The translations under genes and the position numbers were made by a program. This document shows, piece after piece, positions 13,740-27,221 of a DNA stretch of 64,000 bases (position 1 is the stretch's first letter; the number at the start of each line of letters is the position of its first letter). The notes beneath the pieces are model-generated. The model saw only the letters and a list, made by a program, of their open reading frames with translations. It was not told the DNA's origin and ran no database searches. The stretch lies in NCBI RefSeq assembly GCF_040958095.1, contig NC_091158.1, forward strand, positions 35,798,725 through 35,862,724. The letters are read 5' to 3'. The DNA is from Procambarus clarkii (lineage: Eukaryota; Arthropoda; Malacostraca; Decapoda; Cambaridae).

Positions 13740-14210
13740 ACATATCTGACTTAATGCTTAAAGTCAATATGTTGAATGTGATTTAGTACATATGTGATAT
13801 ATTTCCAGTTACCTTTTTTACCAAGGCCCAAACTCTTCCTCACGAACCAATTTACGTCTCACAGCACCCGTCCATCAACGTAGATAGCATAATAGTCGCG
13901 ATTGGTTCAATTATAATAAAAATTGTAGTTTTCAGGTCCCACATGGGTTGTGAAATTTACCTTCTATTGTCCATGCTCTTAGAATATTACAGATCAGCTA
14001 CATCCTATTGAAGGCTCGTAGTTTTGTTTTGAGAAATATTAGTTGTTCTTAGTAAATTATAATAAGCACTATAAATTATTACATAGAATAACAGTGCTTC
14101 ACCAATCAATTTTATATACACCATAGTTTGCGCTTTAAAAATCTTTAAAGAATGTTTTGTAGGAACACTAACAGAAAACGATGTTATGTTGGAATGTGTA
14201 TGGTGTAAAC
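13740..14210 (-). repeat. Composite repeat flank F1 (empty-site copy)
   Basis: AT-rich non-coding sequence homologous in inverted orientation to 42060-43440. Shared blocks include AATTTATAGTGCTTATTATA, CTCAAAACAAAACTA and GGATGTAGCTGAT. This copy lacks two retroposon insertions present in the other, so it serves as the empty site. It joins a 30-bp minisatellite on its right. Confidence 0.8.
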
Positions 14211-14992
14211 TACTGCAAACAGGATGGTATGGTCTCTACTATACCAATTATAGGATGGGTATAGGGTCCACTACCACCTGTTAGGTGGGTAAGGGGTCCA
14301 ATACCACCCGCAGGATGGGTATGGGGGTCACATCCATCCACAGGATGTGTATGGCGTCCACTACCACCGATAGGATGGGTATGGGGCTTCAATCACCCAC
14401 AGAATAAGTAAGGGGTCCAATAACACCCACTGGATGTGTAAGGCGTCCATTGCCGCCCACAGGGTGAGTATAGGGTTCAGTATCGCCCACAGGATTAGTA
14501 TATAGGGTCCACTGCCGCCCACAGGGTCGGTAAAGGGTCCACTACCGCCCAAAGGGTTGGTAGGGGGCCAACTGCCGCCCACAGGGTCGGTAGGGGTTCA
14601 CTACCGCCCACAGGGTCGGTATGGGGTCCACTGCCACCCACAGGGTCGGTATGGAGTCCACTGCCACCCACAGGGTCGGTATGGAGTCCACTGCCACCCA
14701 CAGGGTCGGTATGAGGTCTACTACCGCCCACAGGGTCGGTAGGGCGTCCACTACCGTCCACAGGGTCGGTAGGGGTCCACTACCGCCCACAGGGTTAGTA
14801 GGGGGGTCCACTACCGCCCACAGGGTCGGTAGGGGGTCCACTGCGTCCCACAGGGTCGCTATGAAGTCAACTACCGCCCATAGTGTTTGTATAGTGTCCA
14901 CTACCACCCATAGTGTTATTATGGGGTCCACTACCCTTCATAGTGTTGGTATGGGGGTCCATTACTACCCACAGGGTGTGTCTGGGGTCTAT
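14211..14992 (-). repeat. 30-bp minisatellite 1 (GGGTATGGGGTCCACTACCGCCCACAGG type)
   Basis: About 26 units of ~30 bp, many with the variant CAGGGTCGGTA. The period is a multiple of 3, so frames stay open without being genes. The unit is the reverse complement of the units at 39641-42059 and resembles the 3' UTR of a LINE family in this window. Confidence 0.93.
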
Positions 14993-15084
14993 TTTTTTCT
15001 GTATAGCAGAGGTGGCAATACTGCTTTTCCAATCTCATTTGTTGTTCAATGTAAAATATTTGTTGCTCTACTTACAATAATTTA

Positions 15085-16075
<991 letters not shown>

Positions 16076-19000
16076 TTTAGTAGGCATCCTTCAGTCTCGG
16101 GAGACTATGGAGTTGCGCCCTAGTTGTCAATCCTGGTGCAGCGTCTGGTATGACTGATGAGGCCAATCCGAGAGTGGCAGTCCATCCCACACCGAGCACA
16201 AACGAAGTCCGATTCTGGTCTGTCTTCCTGGTTACCGGCTTTCCTTCTCTGTCTCTTTGCCTCCGATTCCTTGGCAAGTGACTCCTCGAACTTGGAGAGA
16301 CCTCGTTGAACAGACTGCCTCCAGGCTGAACGGTCTGCAGCCAGTGTCTCCCATATAGCAAGATCGACGTCCATGGCTTTCAGGTCCCTTTTGCATACGT
16401 CTTTGTACCGTAGCTGGGGCTTGCCTACTGGACGCTTTCCCTGCCTCAGCTCTCCATACAGGAGATCCTTGGGGATCCTGCCGTCGCCCATTCGCACAAC
16501 GTGCCCGAGCCAGCGCATTCGTCTCTGTTTCAGCATTGTGTACATGCTGGTGATTCTTGCTCTCCCCAAGACGTTGTTGTTTGTCACCTTGTCCTGCCAG
16601 GTGATGTCCAAGATGTGTCTAAGGCAGCGCATGTGGTAGGCATTCAGCCGTCTTTCCTGACGGGCACGGAGTGTCCAAGACTCACTGCCATAAAGGAGAG
16701 TGCTCAGGACACAGGATCTGTAAACCTGAATCTTAGTATACTCAGTCAGCCTATTGTTGGCCCACACTCTCTTTGTCAGTTTGGACATGGTAGTAGATGC
16801 CTTACCGATGCGTTTGTTTAGCTCCGTATCAAGAGAGAGGGAGTCAGAGATTGTGGAGCCCAGGTACACGAAGTCGTGAACAACTTCCAGTTTGGAATCA
16901 GAGATGCCGATGTCAGGTGGGGAGTCCACTCCTTGTCCCATGACTTGTGTTTTCTTCAGACTGATGGTGAGTCCGAAAGCCTGAGAGGCCTCGCTGAAGC
17001 GGGTTATGAGCCGTTGGAGGTCTTCAGCTGAGTGGGCAGTGACTGCTGCGTCGTCGGCAAAGAGGAAGTCGCGCAGACACCTCAGCCGAACCTTTGTCTT
17101 GGCTCTCAGCCTGGCGAGGTTAAAGAGCTTCCCATCCGACCTGGTCCGGAGGTAAATGCCTTCCGTGACAGATCCGGAGGCGTGCCGCAGCATAACTGCG
17201 AAGAAAATCCCGAATAGGGTTGGAGCCAGTACGCAGCCCTGCTTTACTCCACTTCGGATGTCAAAGGCGCCTGATGTTAGGCCATCAAAGACCACGGTGC
17301 CCCTCATGTTCTCATGGAAAGATCTGATGATGCTGAGGAGCCTGGGTGGGCATCCGATCTTGGGGAGGATCTTGAACAGGCCATCCCTGCTGACGAGGTC
17401 GAAGGCCTTCGTCAGGTCTATGAAGGCTACAAAGAGTGGCTGCTTCTGTTCCCTGCATTTCTCCTGCAGTTGTCTGAGGGAAAAGACCATGTCGATGGTG
17501 GACCTGCCAGCTCTGAATCCACATTGTGATTCTGGATAAACTCTCTCTGCAAGTACTTGGAGCCTCTTCAATGCGACTCGAGCAAACAGCTTTCCGACAA
17601 TACTGAGGAGGGAGATTCCACGGTAGTTGTTGCAGTCGCCCCTGTCACCTTTATTCTTATACAGTGTGACGATGTTGGCATCCCTCATGTCCTGTGGCAC
17701 CTCTCCTTCTTCCCAACAGAGGCAGAGAATTTCGTGCAGCTCCATGAGCAGGCTACCTCTGCAGCACTTCAAGGTCTCAGCAGGAATGCCATCTTTGCCA
17801 GGAGCTTTACCAGAAGCAAGGGAGTCTAGGGCATCGCTGAGTTCTTCCAGGGTCGGTTCACTGTCGAGCTCCATTAACACAGGCAGACACTCAATGGCGC
17901 TCAGGGCATCTTCGGTGACCACATTTTCCCTGACGTATAGCTCAGAGTAGTGCTCGACCCAGCGCTTCAGCTGCAGTGTCTGGTCCTGAATCACCTCGCC
18001 AGTGGCAGATTTCAGAGGAGCGGTCTTCCTCTGGATTGGGCCAAGGGCCTGCTTGATGCCGTCATACATTCCCCTTACATTGCCTGTATCCGCTGCAGTC
18101 TGTATCTGGGAGCAGAGCTGGAGCCAATAGTTGTTGGCACATCGCCTGGCGCTCTGCTGCACTTTGCAGCGGACGGCCCGAAGGATCTGTAAGTTGCGCC
18201 GACTTGGGCAGGCTTTGTAGGCTGCCAAGGCGTTTCTCTTCTCTTCGATTACAGGTGTCATCTCTTCCGAGTGAGCCTCGAACCAGTCTGCCGACCTGCT
18301 GGTCTTCTTGCCAAAGGTGGAAATGGCAGCGTTGAACACAGCGTCTCTGAAGTGCTCCCATCTTTTACAGGCAGTGACCCCAGCTGGGCCAGGAAGAGCT
18401 TCCTCGAGCACGTGTGCAAAATCTTCCACCTTGTCCTGGTTGCGGGTCTTGGTGGTGTCGATGCGAGGTCTGCCCGCCTTTTTCGAGTGATGAATCTTCT
18501 TTGGTTGCATCTTGACCCTGCTACATACCAGGGAGTGGTCGGTGTCACAGACAGCACTCTGGTAGCTACGCGTAATCTTGACGCTGGGTAGACTTGCACG
18601 CCTGGTAAGAATCAGGTCAAGCTGGTGCCAGTGCTTGGATCTGGGGTGTCTCCAAGATACTCGGTGTTGAGGCTTTGTGCCGAAGAACGTGTTGGTGACA
18701 CAAAGACCATGAAGGCAGCAGAGTTCTAGCAGACGTTGCCCGTTCTCATTCATCCTTCCTATGCCGAATTGACCCAGGCAAGTGGGCCAAATGTTGTGCT
18801 CGGCACCCACTCTGGCGTTGAAGTCGCCGAGGATGAACAGTGGCTCCTTTACAGGGATTCTCGCTATGACTCTGTTGAGGTCATCGTAGAATTTTTCCTT
18901 TGCCTCTGCTGGAGAAGTCAGGGTTGGTGCATATGCACTAATTACATTGACTGGTCCTGTTTGGGAGTACAGTTGCAGAGACAGAATTCGTTCGGTTTCC

Positions 19001-19612
19001 CCCATCGGTGGCATAATGTGTCCCAACAGTGCATTCCTGACGGCAAATCCCACACCATGTTCTCTGGTCTCATCTGGAGGTTTTCCTTGCCAGAAGAAAG
19101 AGAAGGTCCTCTCTCTCACAGATCCTGATCCTGGGAGCCTGGTCTCTTGGAGAGCAACAATATCCATCTGCAGCTTGCTCAGCTCCCTATCGATGATTGC
19201 TGTTTTTCGGGCGTCATTGATTTCTTGCAGGTCGTCAGAGAAACCTGGTGTCAGTGTCCTGACGTTCCATGTGCCCAGCTTTAGGGCAGTTGATATTTTC
19301 TTCTTTGGTTTGGTATTGCTTGGTGCAAAGTTGTCGGGCCGCTTGTCAGTTTTCACCCTAAACCCCACGCACCCAGTGAGGTTAACGGACCGTGGCGAGG
19401 CAACACCTTATTGGCTGGGGTTTGCCCAGCTTGAGGCGGGCGGTAGCTGCCCAGTGGGGCGCGATGACCCCTCCCACCGTCGGAAGCAACCCCTGGCGTC
19501 ACACTCTTCGCCAATCGAGCAGAAGACTTAAAACCGGTACACTGTCGCTTCCCGTGTTGGTTCGACGCTGTGAGGCGAAGCTGGAGTGTCCTCTCCAGGG
19601 CGCAAAGCCTGG
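16076..19612 (-). mobile_element. RTE-like LINE, apparently full length
   Basis: 3' end at GATGCCTACTAAA (minus strand) on PLE copy A, a single long ORF, and ~200 bp of GC-rich 5' sequence ending near the start of PLE copy B. The very short 3' UTR (about 45 bp) and single EN-RT ORF fit the RTE group. Its two flanks are PLE copies in opposite orientations, so no matching target duplication can be read. Confidence 0.88.
16120..19407 (-). CDS. Intact EN-RT polyprotein of an RTE-like LINE
   Basis: One unbroken frame runs from just after a TAA at 19410-19408 to the TAG at 16122-16120. The APE-type endonuclease opens with KLGTWNVRTL and carries ALQETRLPG, FILGDFNARVG and DTDHSLV. The RT has KAPGKDGIPAE, NNYRGISLLSIVGKLFARV, FIDLTKAFDLVSRDGL, GVKQGCVLAPTLFGIFF and catalytic FLFADDAAV. 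The thumb has YLGSTISDS and RRMRWLGHVVRM, and the last 30 residues form a C-x2-C-x12-H-x3-C finger (CARCGMDCHSRIGLISHTRRC). All catalytic motifs are present, so this copy could be active. Oddity: no ATG lies between the upstream TAA and the endonuclease; a GTG at 19368 is the only obvious early codon, so translation may depend on an upstream ORF or read-in. Confidence 0.95.
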   Translation of the reverse strand, partial: GVASPRSVNLTGCVGFRVKTDKRPDNFAPSNTKPKKKISTALKLGTWNVRTLTPGFSDDLQEINDARKTAIIDRELSKLQMDIVALQETRLPGSGSVRERTFSFFWQGKPPDETREHGVGFAVRNALLGHIMPPMGETERILSLQLYSQTGPVNVISAYAPTLTSPAEAKEKFYDDLNRVIARIPVKEPLFILGDFNARVGAEHNIWPTCLGQFGIGRMNENGQRLLELCCLHGLCVTNTFFGTKPQHRVSWRHPRSKHWHQLDLILTRRASLPSVKITRSYQSAVCDTDHSLVCSRVKMQPKKIHHSKKAGRPRIDTTKTRNQDKVEDFAHVLEEALPGPAGVTACKRWEHFRDAVFNAAISTFGKKTSRSADWFEAHSEEMTPVIEEKRNALAAYKACPSRRNLQILRAVRCKVQQSARRCANNYWLQLCSQIQTAADTGNVRGMYDGIKQALGPIQRKTAPLKSATGEVIQDQTLQLKRWVEHYSELYVRENVVTEDALSAIECLPVLMELDSEPTLEELSDALDSLASGKAPGKDGIPAETLKCCRGSLLMELHEILCLCWEEGEVPQDMRDANIVTLYKNKGDRGDCNNYRGISLLSIVGKLFARVALKRLQVLAERVYPESQCGFRAGRSTIDMVFSLRQLQEKCREQKQPLFVAFIDLTKAFDLVSRDGLFKILPKIGCPPRLLSIIRSFHENMRGTVVFDGLTSGAFDIRSGVKQGCVLAPTLFGIFFAVMLRHASGSVTEGIYLRTRSDGKLFNLARLRAKTKVRLRCLRDFLFADDAAVTAHSAEDLQRLITRFSEASQAFGLTISLKKTQVMGQGVDSPPDIGISDSKLEVVHDFVYLGSTISDSLSLDTELNKRIGKASTTMSKLTKRVWANNRLTEYTKIQVYRSCVLSTLLYGSESWTLRARQERRLNAYHMRCLRHILDITWQDKVTNNNVLGRARITSMYTMLKQRRMRWLGHVVRMGDGRIPKDLLYGELRQGKRPVGKPQLRYKDVCKRDLKAMDVDLAIWETLAADRSAWRQSVQRGLSKFEESLAKESEAKRQRRKAGNQEDRPESDFVCARCGMDCHSRIGLISHTRRCTRIDN

Positions 19613-19615
19613 GTA

Positions 19616-21059
19616 GGTACAGTCTGTACACCCACGTACAGACTGGCGAAGCGACTCAACGGCCTGCTGACTCCTTATGTTCCTTGCGCCTTCAGCCTGA
19701 AGTCTCCAAAGGAATTTGTTGACTTACTGCGGGGCAAACGGGCCACAGGGATAAGAGCCTCGTTGGACGTAGAATCGCTGTTTACCAACGTACCTGTGGA
19801 CGAGACAATCGGAATGATAGCCGACAGAGTGTATCGTGATCCAGCCTGTACTCCTCTTGACATGCCAGAAAATATTCTGAGGAAACTACTCCAAGCTTGT
19901 ACTAAAGAGGCACCCTTCTTGAGCCCGGATGGGCACATGTATAAGCAAGTAGATGGGGTCGCCATGGATTCTCCCCTAGGTGTCCTGTTTGCAAACTTCT
20001 ACATGGGTACCATCGAGCAAAAAGTCTTAGTCGACATGAACTTGAAACCGGCCATATACTGCAGGTATGTTGACGACATTTTTACACAGGTACCTGATGT
20101 CAGACATCTGCAGGAGCTGAAGGAGGTATTTGAGCAGAGTTCCGTGCTGCGTTTCACTTACAAAGATGGAAAAGGATGGGAAGCTGCCCTTTCTAGATGT
20201 AACAGTCATGGAAAAGGGCGGAGGTTTCCACACTGCAGTCTACACTAAGGAAACAAACATAGGAATGTGCCTAAATGCCAACAGCGACTGCCCTGACAGG
20301 TACAAGAGGAGTGTTGTTAACGCATATGTCGACCGTGCTCTCAGCCACAGCTCAGAATGGAAGCAAGTCGACGAAGAACTCTGTAGGGTAAGGCAGGTCC
20401 AAGTCAATAACGGCTTCTCCAATGGTTTCATCGAAGACATCATAAGGAGGAAAGTGAAACGCCATGCAACCTCTGAAGAGACAACTAACACAACACCTAT
20501 ACCCCCTATTAGACTATTTTACAGGAACTTCTTTTCCACAGCTCATAAAACGGAGGAAAGGGTCCTGAAAGATATTGTTAATAGAAACGTTATCCCTACA
20601 GACAAAAATCAGAGGATACAACTGACGATTTACTATAAAACCAGAAAAACGGCCAGCCTTCTCATGAGAAACTCTCCAGACACAAAACAGAACGCTTTAA
20701 AAGAGACTAACGTCGTCTATGCCTTCAAATGCCCACTTGGGAACTGTAAGCTCCAAAAAAAACAGTATATAGGCAAGACAACAACATCTCTTTCTAGGCG
20801 TTTAACGATGCATAAGCAACAGGGCTCCATTAAGGAACATATAATCTCTTCCCACAACCAAACCATCGCCAGAGAAATCCTAGTAAACAACACAGAAATC
20901 ATCGATAGATACAGCGATAGCAGGCGGCTTGACGTTTGCGAGGCACTACACATCAAGAAGTCAACACCAGCAATCAACAGCCAATTATTGCACAACTATA
21001 TTCTACCCACCTCAAGACTCTGCTCCAATATAGAAGCATCAAGAAATATGGACCAATAG
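19616..21059 (+). pseudogene. PLE reverse transcriptase plus GIY-YIG nuclease, one frameshift
   Basis: The RT part starts mid-domain (TYRLAKRLNGLLTPYVP) and shows ASLDVESLFTNVPVDETIG, the PLE-specific QVDGVAMDSPLGVLFANFYM and catalytic YCRYVDDIF. Near 20165 the frame shifts by one base, then continues KMEKDGKLPFLDVTVMEKGG, the helical linker, and the GIY-YIG block VVYAFKCPLGNC plus YIGKTTTSLSRRLTMHK, ending at the TAG 21057-21059. PLE RTs are telomerase-related and prime from nicks made by the fused nuclease. The frameshift and missing N-terminus make this copy inactive. The 3' half is intact and nearly identical to copy A, so the damage is recent. Confidence 0.92.
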
Positions 21060-21246
21060 GCTTTCTACAAACACTTCTATTCAATACCCATTGTTTGTGT
21101 TCTGTCTTCTGTTGATACTTTTAATACCCTATTAATATCCCCTCTTGTTCTGTCTTGTGTTAATGCCACATCACCCCTCCCACCTCACTCAAATGTAGAT
21201 ATAAAATCGGAGATACGTAAGTTCTAATCAGTTGTGTATTTGTGAA

Positions 21247-21305
21247 CTAAAGTCTTTGAAAATGTAATAAGTTTTACGAAACGCGCCCGTGTCGCGTCAG
21301 ACTAG
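21247..21305 (+). other. Degenerate hammerhead-ribozyme-like motif in PLE 3' UTR
   Basis: The order is stem I strand CTAAAGTCT, a core-like TTGAAAA, stem II GTAA...TTAC, GAAA, stem III CGCG...CGCG, GTC cleavage triplet, then AGACTAG returning to pair stem I. PLEs are known to carry minimal type I hammerheads in their terminal repeats. The core should be CUGANGA; here it is altered and one base longer, so self-cleavage is doubtful. The same motif sits at 15361-15419 (minus) and 22357-22416 (plus). Confidence 0.5.
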
Positions 21306-21429
21306 AAATAAAAATGAATTTTGGAGAATTTATTTTTGATTTACCTCCAACAGTGAAGCGTAATGTACGAAAGATTGAGAAAATTCATGTTAGAATTATT
21401 AATCTTACTTTTTCGGTCATATTTAATAA

Positions 21430-23395
<1,966 letters not shown>

Positions 23396-23559
23396 TTATT
23401 GATTTTAGCATAAACACAGATGTAGACGATAATGTGACTACATTTCAAGTAAAATATATCTTAAATGAAAGCCAAGATATGGTTAAATAAATAGCCAATA
23501 CCACACCATCGCCGGTGTCCGGACACATGAAAGCTTCCAATGCATCAGTGTTCTGCCAG

Positions 23560-23715
23560 GCGGGCAATACTAGCGTCAAATATTGTTATTTGCTTAATTA
23601 AACGAACTAGAGGGTTCAGTTCCTGAACCGATTATGTGCCTCTGTAATCCTTTACACCACCGCCCACGGGATGGGTATGGGGTGCATAATAAAGAAAGAA
23701 ATTGAAATTGGCAAT
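23560..23715 (+). mobile_element. 3' UTR fragment of the RNase H-type LINE family (R family)
   Basis: It contains GAGGGTTCAGTTCCTGAACC and the conserved 3' block CCGCCCACGGGATGGGTATG followed by GGGTGCATAATAAAG and an AAATTG tail. The same block ends the copies at 25845, 26890 and 45690. Confidence 0.8.
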
Positions 23716-23815
23716 ACAGGCTTCACAATTCAGAAAAAAATGTAATTCAGAGAGATGCGTTGATAAACGCAAAATGTTTTATATTTTAAATACAGATATA
23801 AACTTTGTTTTCAAA

Positions 23816-24345
23816 CGTTTACTGTAACAATATCTCAAGTATAAGAACCAAGATATATTTTGGATTTAACAATTTCCTATAAAGTTGCAATGCTACCTTA
23901 ATTGTATATGATCATCATCATATACAGACAGAAATTAGCTTATAAAATGTTGAGGTAAAGATAGACGTATGTTAATTATGACGCAGGATCGTCATAAGAA
24001 CTTAATTATAAACCATAATATTATAATAATTCATTCTTTTGGGGACAGGAAGCCACAGTATATTCATACACGATAGGCTTTTATCAAGGTCATTCCTAAG
24101 GTCGAATTACTGACCCGCCCAAGATGCATCCACACAACAAGCTGACTAATTCCTCAGTACCTAATTACTGCTACGTGAACAGTCGCATTATGTGAAAGGA
24201 AATGTACCCAACCATTTCTGTCCCGCCCAGGATTCGAACACGGAATTCTCGATTGTGCGTCGAGAACGAACACGACTGTACTACTGGGACCCCTATATAT
24301 ATGATATCTTTTATATCATCAGAAAATCGGAAACATAAAATATAT
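23816..24345 (+). repeat. Local duplication, copy D1
   Basis: AT-rich sequence partly repeated at 24655-26010. Shared blocks include GATTTAACAATTTCCTATAAA, TAAGAACTTAATTATAAACC and TATCATCAGAAAATCGGAAAC with small changes. This copy is interrupted by a SINE that the other copy lacks. Confidence 0.6.
24035..24293 (-). mobile_element. tRNA-derived SINE
   Basis: On the minus strand it reads GTCCCAGTAGTACAGTCGTG (A-box region), an anticodon-stem-like TCTCGA...TCGAGA, and a B-box-like GTGTTCGAATCCTG, then a body beginning GGGCGGGACAGAAATGGTTG. I recognise this body as a very common decapod SINE. The tRNA-like head and SINE body are visible; the family name is not certain. Confidence 0.75.
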
Positions 24346-24508
24346 TTGTATTAAAAACTAAATTTTGTATGTAATATAGTGTATTAAAAACTAAATTTTC
24401 GGATCTAACCTTCATTCCTTCTCAATGTGTTGTATACCATAAAATGATTATACATTGTTCTATTGTGAACATTGTATACAGTGCCTCTGGATATACATCC
24501 CCATAACA

Positions 24509-24556
24509 ATTAACTACCTCCCAGGTACCTTATTACTGCTAGGTGAACAGCAGTTC
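24509..24556 (-). mobile_element. Fragment of the same SINE body
   Basis: CTCCCAGGTACCTTATTACT followed by GCTAGGTGAACAG matches the internal body of the SINE at 24035-24293. The tRNA-like head is missing. Confidence 0.55.
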
Positions 24557-24739
24557 ATCTAGCAGTGAACACCACCTGCCAGCTCACCTAATAATGAACA
24601 CCACCTGCACATCGCGCCGCACCACTTGCCAGCAGGTGCAGAAGTACGATGGGGAGAGGAAAGTACACAATATTTCATGTATAGGAATAAAGATATATTT
24701 AGGATTTAACGTTTTCCTATAAAGTTTCAATAATACCTT

Positions 24740-24800
24740 TATTTGATGTTGCTACATATCCTTCCCGGCTTGGTGCCTTCATTGATAATTACTTACTTAT
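24740..24800 (+). mobile_element. Orphan 3' end of the I-like LINE family
   Basis: TTTGATGTTGCTACATATCC, CTTCCCGGCTTGGTGCCTTC and a TAATTACTTACTTA tail match the 3' end of the LINE at 60284-64000, which ends with the same motif and TTAC repeats. It is a severe 5' truncation of about 60 bp. Confidence 0.75.
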
Positions 24801-24866
24801 ATTTATTGAACTTCATCATCATCATTTACAAAAAGAAATTAACATAAAAATGTAGTCATTTTAATC

Positions 24867-25481
24867 CACAACAGGCATAACTGTGACGTGCTTATCTCTG
24901 AAGCTAGACACAGATATAATGAAATAATCAATGATGGAGTCAGAGTTTGTCTCCTATGGATTCCTTCCCATATTGGTCTCCGAATGCATGATAGAACTGA
25001 TGAGTTGACCAAGACTTTTGATCGTAAAGAGGGAATTAATTACCAACTTGAACTGCTTTTGAGCAGCCTGAAGGCAGTAATATTCCGGGAACACAAACTA
25101 AATTTCGGAGACTTGAGGCAAAGCAAAATTCACACCAGTTACTCCATCTATCATCATTCTATTATGCAGGAAGAACCGCACGTCTATGAGTCATCTAATA
25201 AGGTTAGCAGACTTCTAGATGTTACCACTGCTAGGCTTAGGCTCGGCTACAAGTACCTCTGGGAGTTTGTAACATCTGCTGATGTAGATTTGACTAAATA
25301 TAAACTCTGTCAGCAGAACTATTCGCATACTTTGCGTCATTATTTAATGGAATGTGAAAAAATCACGGAATTTAGAGATAACACCATCAATGGTTTCCAA
25401 GAAATGTGTAAGTACTTCATTCATAATGATGTGCTGCCCGAAATTTTAGCGAAGTATCCAAAATATGCTTACTGTAGGTAA
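24867..25481 (+). pseudogene. LINE C-terminus: RNase H end and CCHC-like tail, partial
   Basis: An open frame of about 200 codons ends at the TAA 25479-25481. It shows the last RNase H motif as LLWIPSHIGLRMHDRTDELT (relatives have WVPSHIG..GNE.AD), then RLRLGYKYLWEF and CQQNYSHTLRHYLMEC, a C-x7-H-x3-H-x4-C-like finger near the end of I/Jockey-type LINE proteins. The endonuclease and RT are missing, so it is a dead 5'-truncated copy, but no stop interrupts what is left. The same C-terminus recurs at 45158-45417. Confidence 0.82.
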
Positions 25482-25890
25482 TGCATGCACATGACTGTAA
25501 AGCTGCCGCCCAGTTGGGTGGGTGTGCAGCAAGACTAGTAACTGTGCGACTCATCATAGATGTAAAGTGCCTTGTATAGTGACTGTTGTGAGCCTCTTGT
25601 TGAATCACTTGTGACACAAAAGATTATTGATGTGTGTATTTGTGTGGGTGATTAAATATATATGTGTATGTATATATGTATACGTAAGTATATGTACATG
25701 TATGCATGAGCATGTGTACATGTATATATATAACATTAATAATTTTGTAACTAGCATCAAAAGATTGTTATTTGCTTAGCTGAACGAACTAGAGGGTTCA
25801 GTTCCTGAACCGATTATGTGCTTCTGTAATTCTTTACACCACCGCCCACGGGATGGGTATGGGGTACATAATAAAGAAATTTAAAAACAA
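24867..25890 (+). mobile_element. R-family LINE, 5'-truncated
   Basis: It contains the RNase H C-terminus, a finger-like tail and ~400 bp of 3' UTR with TGTGTATG-rich sequence, ending at the GGGATGGGTATGGGGT block and ATAATAAAG. Confidence 0.82.
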
Positions 25891-26010
25891 AAGTAGATAT
25901 GTATGTAAATTATGATGCCGGATAGGATCACTATTAAGAACTTAATTATAAACCACAATATGTTCTGTATCATCAAAGATTCAGAGACATATCATATATT
26001 TTCAAATATT

Positions 26011-26699
26011 TGTAATTAAAGTATTTATTTAGGAAATATGTATTTTAGTTTCCCTCGTTAGCTCTGAGAACACATATTCTTGCAGCAAGAATTTCGTTCC
26101 ACCAATCTGAGAGATGCTAATGAGACCAGTCTCGACCCACTAGACAGGTCATGATCAACAATCAACTATAGCACCGTCTATGTCAGAGGATATTCAAAAT
26201 GTTCTTGATATCATTCAAATTGTCAATACGAGAGCAGAATACATAAGTTGAGTGATGTCAATGGAATCATATTGACTGACCGAGCCCCATTGTAAATATT
26301 TGTGGCTTCCTGACCATAAAGTTACCGCCACGGTCTAGGGTAAGAGACCGGATGTACCCAGTATACAAGCCACACTAGCTATTAGTTAATATAAGCTGAC
26401 AACTTACCCAGATAAACAAAACTTCCTAATGATATATATTCAATTAATACAACTGAAATGTTTAAATCGTGATTATATATGTTTCACATGGACAATTTTT
26501 AATGTAATTTTTCCCCAGATATTCGGGCTCTTTATTATGCTTCGTCTTGAGGCAAAACCCAATACCTTACGCCATATTGATGCTCTATCCACATATCATT
26601 CTCTCTCTCAAATCATATACACTGATGTTTTCCTACACCGCCCCCACGGGTGCAGCTGCAAGTGCAGTTGCCTCTGCCCATTAGACAGAACTATTTGCC
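26011..26699. other. No feature recognised
   Basis: AT-rich sequence with no repeat or coding signal I can support. Confidence 0.4.
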
Positions 26700-26940
26700 T
26701 TGCTTCTTACACTATGTCAGTTGCTGAATTTAGAAACTGTACTTGTGGTCGATCTCGAAGCCATTGTTGATGTGACGACTTATACTGAATTTTGTAACTA
26801 GCTCATCATGATTATAACTTGCTTAGCTAAAAGAAATGAATTGTGGGGTTCAGTCCCTGAGCCCATTATGTGCCTCTGCAACCCTTTCCACTACCGCCCA
26901 CAAGATGGGTATGGGGTGCATAATAAATGAACTAAATTAA
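26700..26940 (+). mobile_element. R-family LINE 3' UTR fragment
   Basis: Matches 45495-45728 almost base for base from TATGTCAGTTGCT through GTTGATGTGACGACTTATA to the GATGGGTATGGGGTGCATAA block and the TAAATGAACTAA tail. Confidence 0.8.
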
Positions 26941-27039
26941 ACTTCTTACACTAAAATGTGTACAAGTCTCCAAACTTGATGCATTAATTGTAAGTGATTT
27001 TCTATCATCCTTAATTACGCGTAACTATCTAAGACACAA

Positions 27040-27165
27040 TTGGAACATGACCGTGTCTGAAACTAGACAGAGAAAACACAACATTATTAGTGATGGACAA
27101 AGAATCCTTTTCATGTGAATTCCATCTTCGTTGGCCTGCGAAACTGAAAGAATGGTCCAGAAAAT
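27040..27165 (+). pseudogene. Degenerate RNase H fragment of an R-family LINE
   Basis: The plus strand reads HNWNMTVSETRQRKHNIISD then GQRILFM, a stop and IPSSLACE. This aligns with HNCDVLISEARHRYNEIIND and WIPSHIGL of the copy at 24867. It is heavily decayed and short, with no conserved catalytic residue left. Confidence 0.55.
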
Positions 27166-27221
27166 ATCTACTAAAGTTTAACTCCAGTGTCAAGATACTT
27201 CAGCTGATACTTAGATACTTC

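Larger units (their letters stand above)
19613..21429 (+). mobile_element. Penelope-like element copy B
   Basis: Truncated at the 5' end against the RTE-like LINE, it keeps the RT core, the GIY-YIG domain and a ~370-bp 3' UTR that runs into (TA)n. It is head to head with copy A across the LINE. Inverted 5' partner copies are known for PLEs. Confidence 0.9.
24655..26010 (+). repeat. Local duplication, copy D2
   Basis: Diverged copy of 23816-24345, split by a short I-like LINE tail (24740-24800) and by an R-family LINE fragment (24867-25890). Removing these restores collinearity with D1. Confidence 0.55.
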
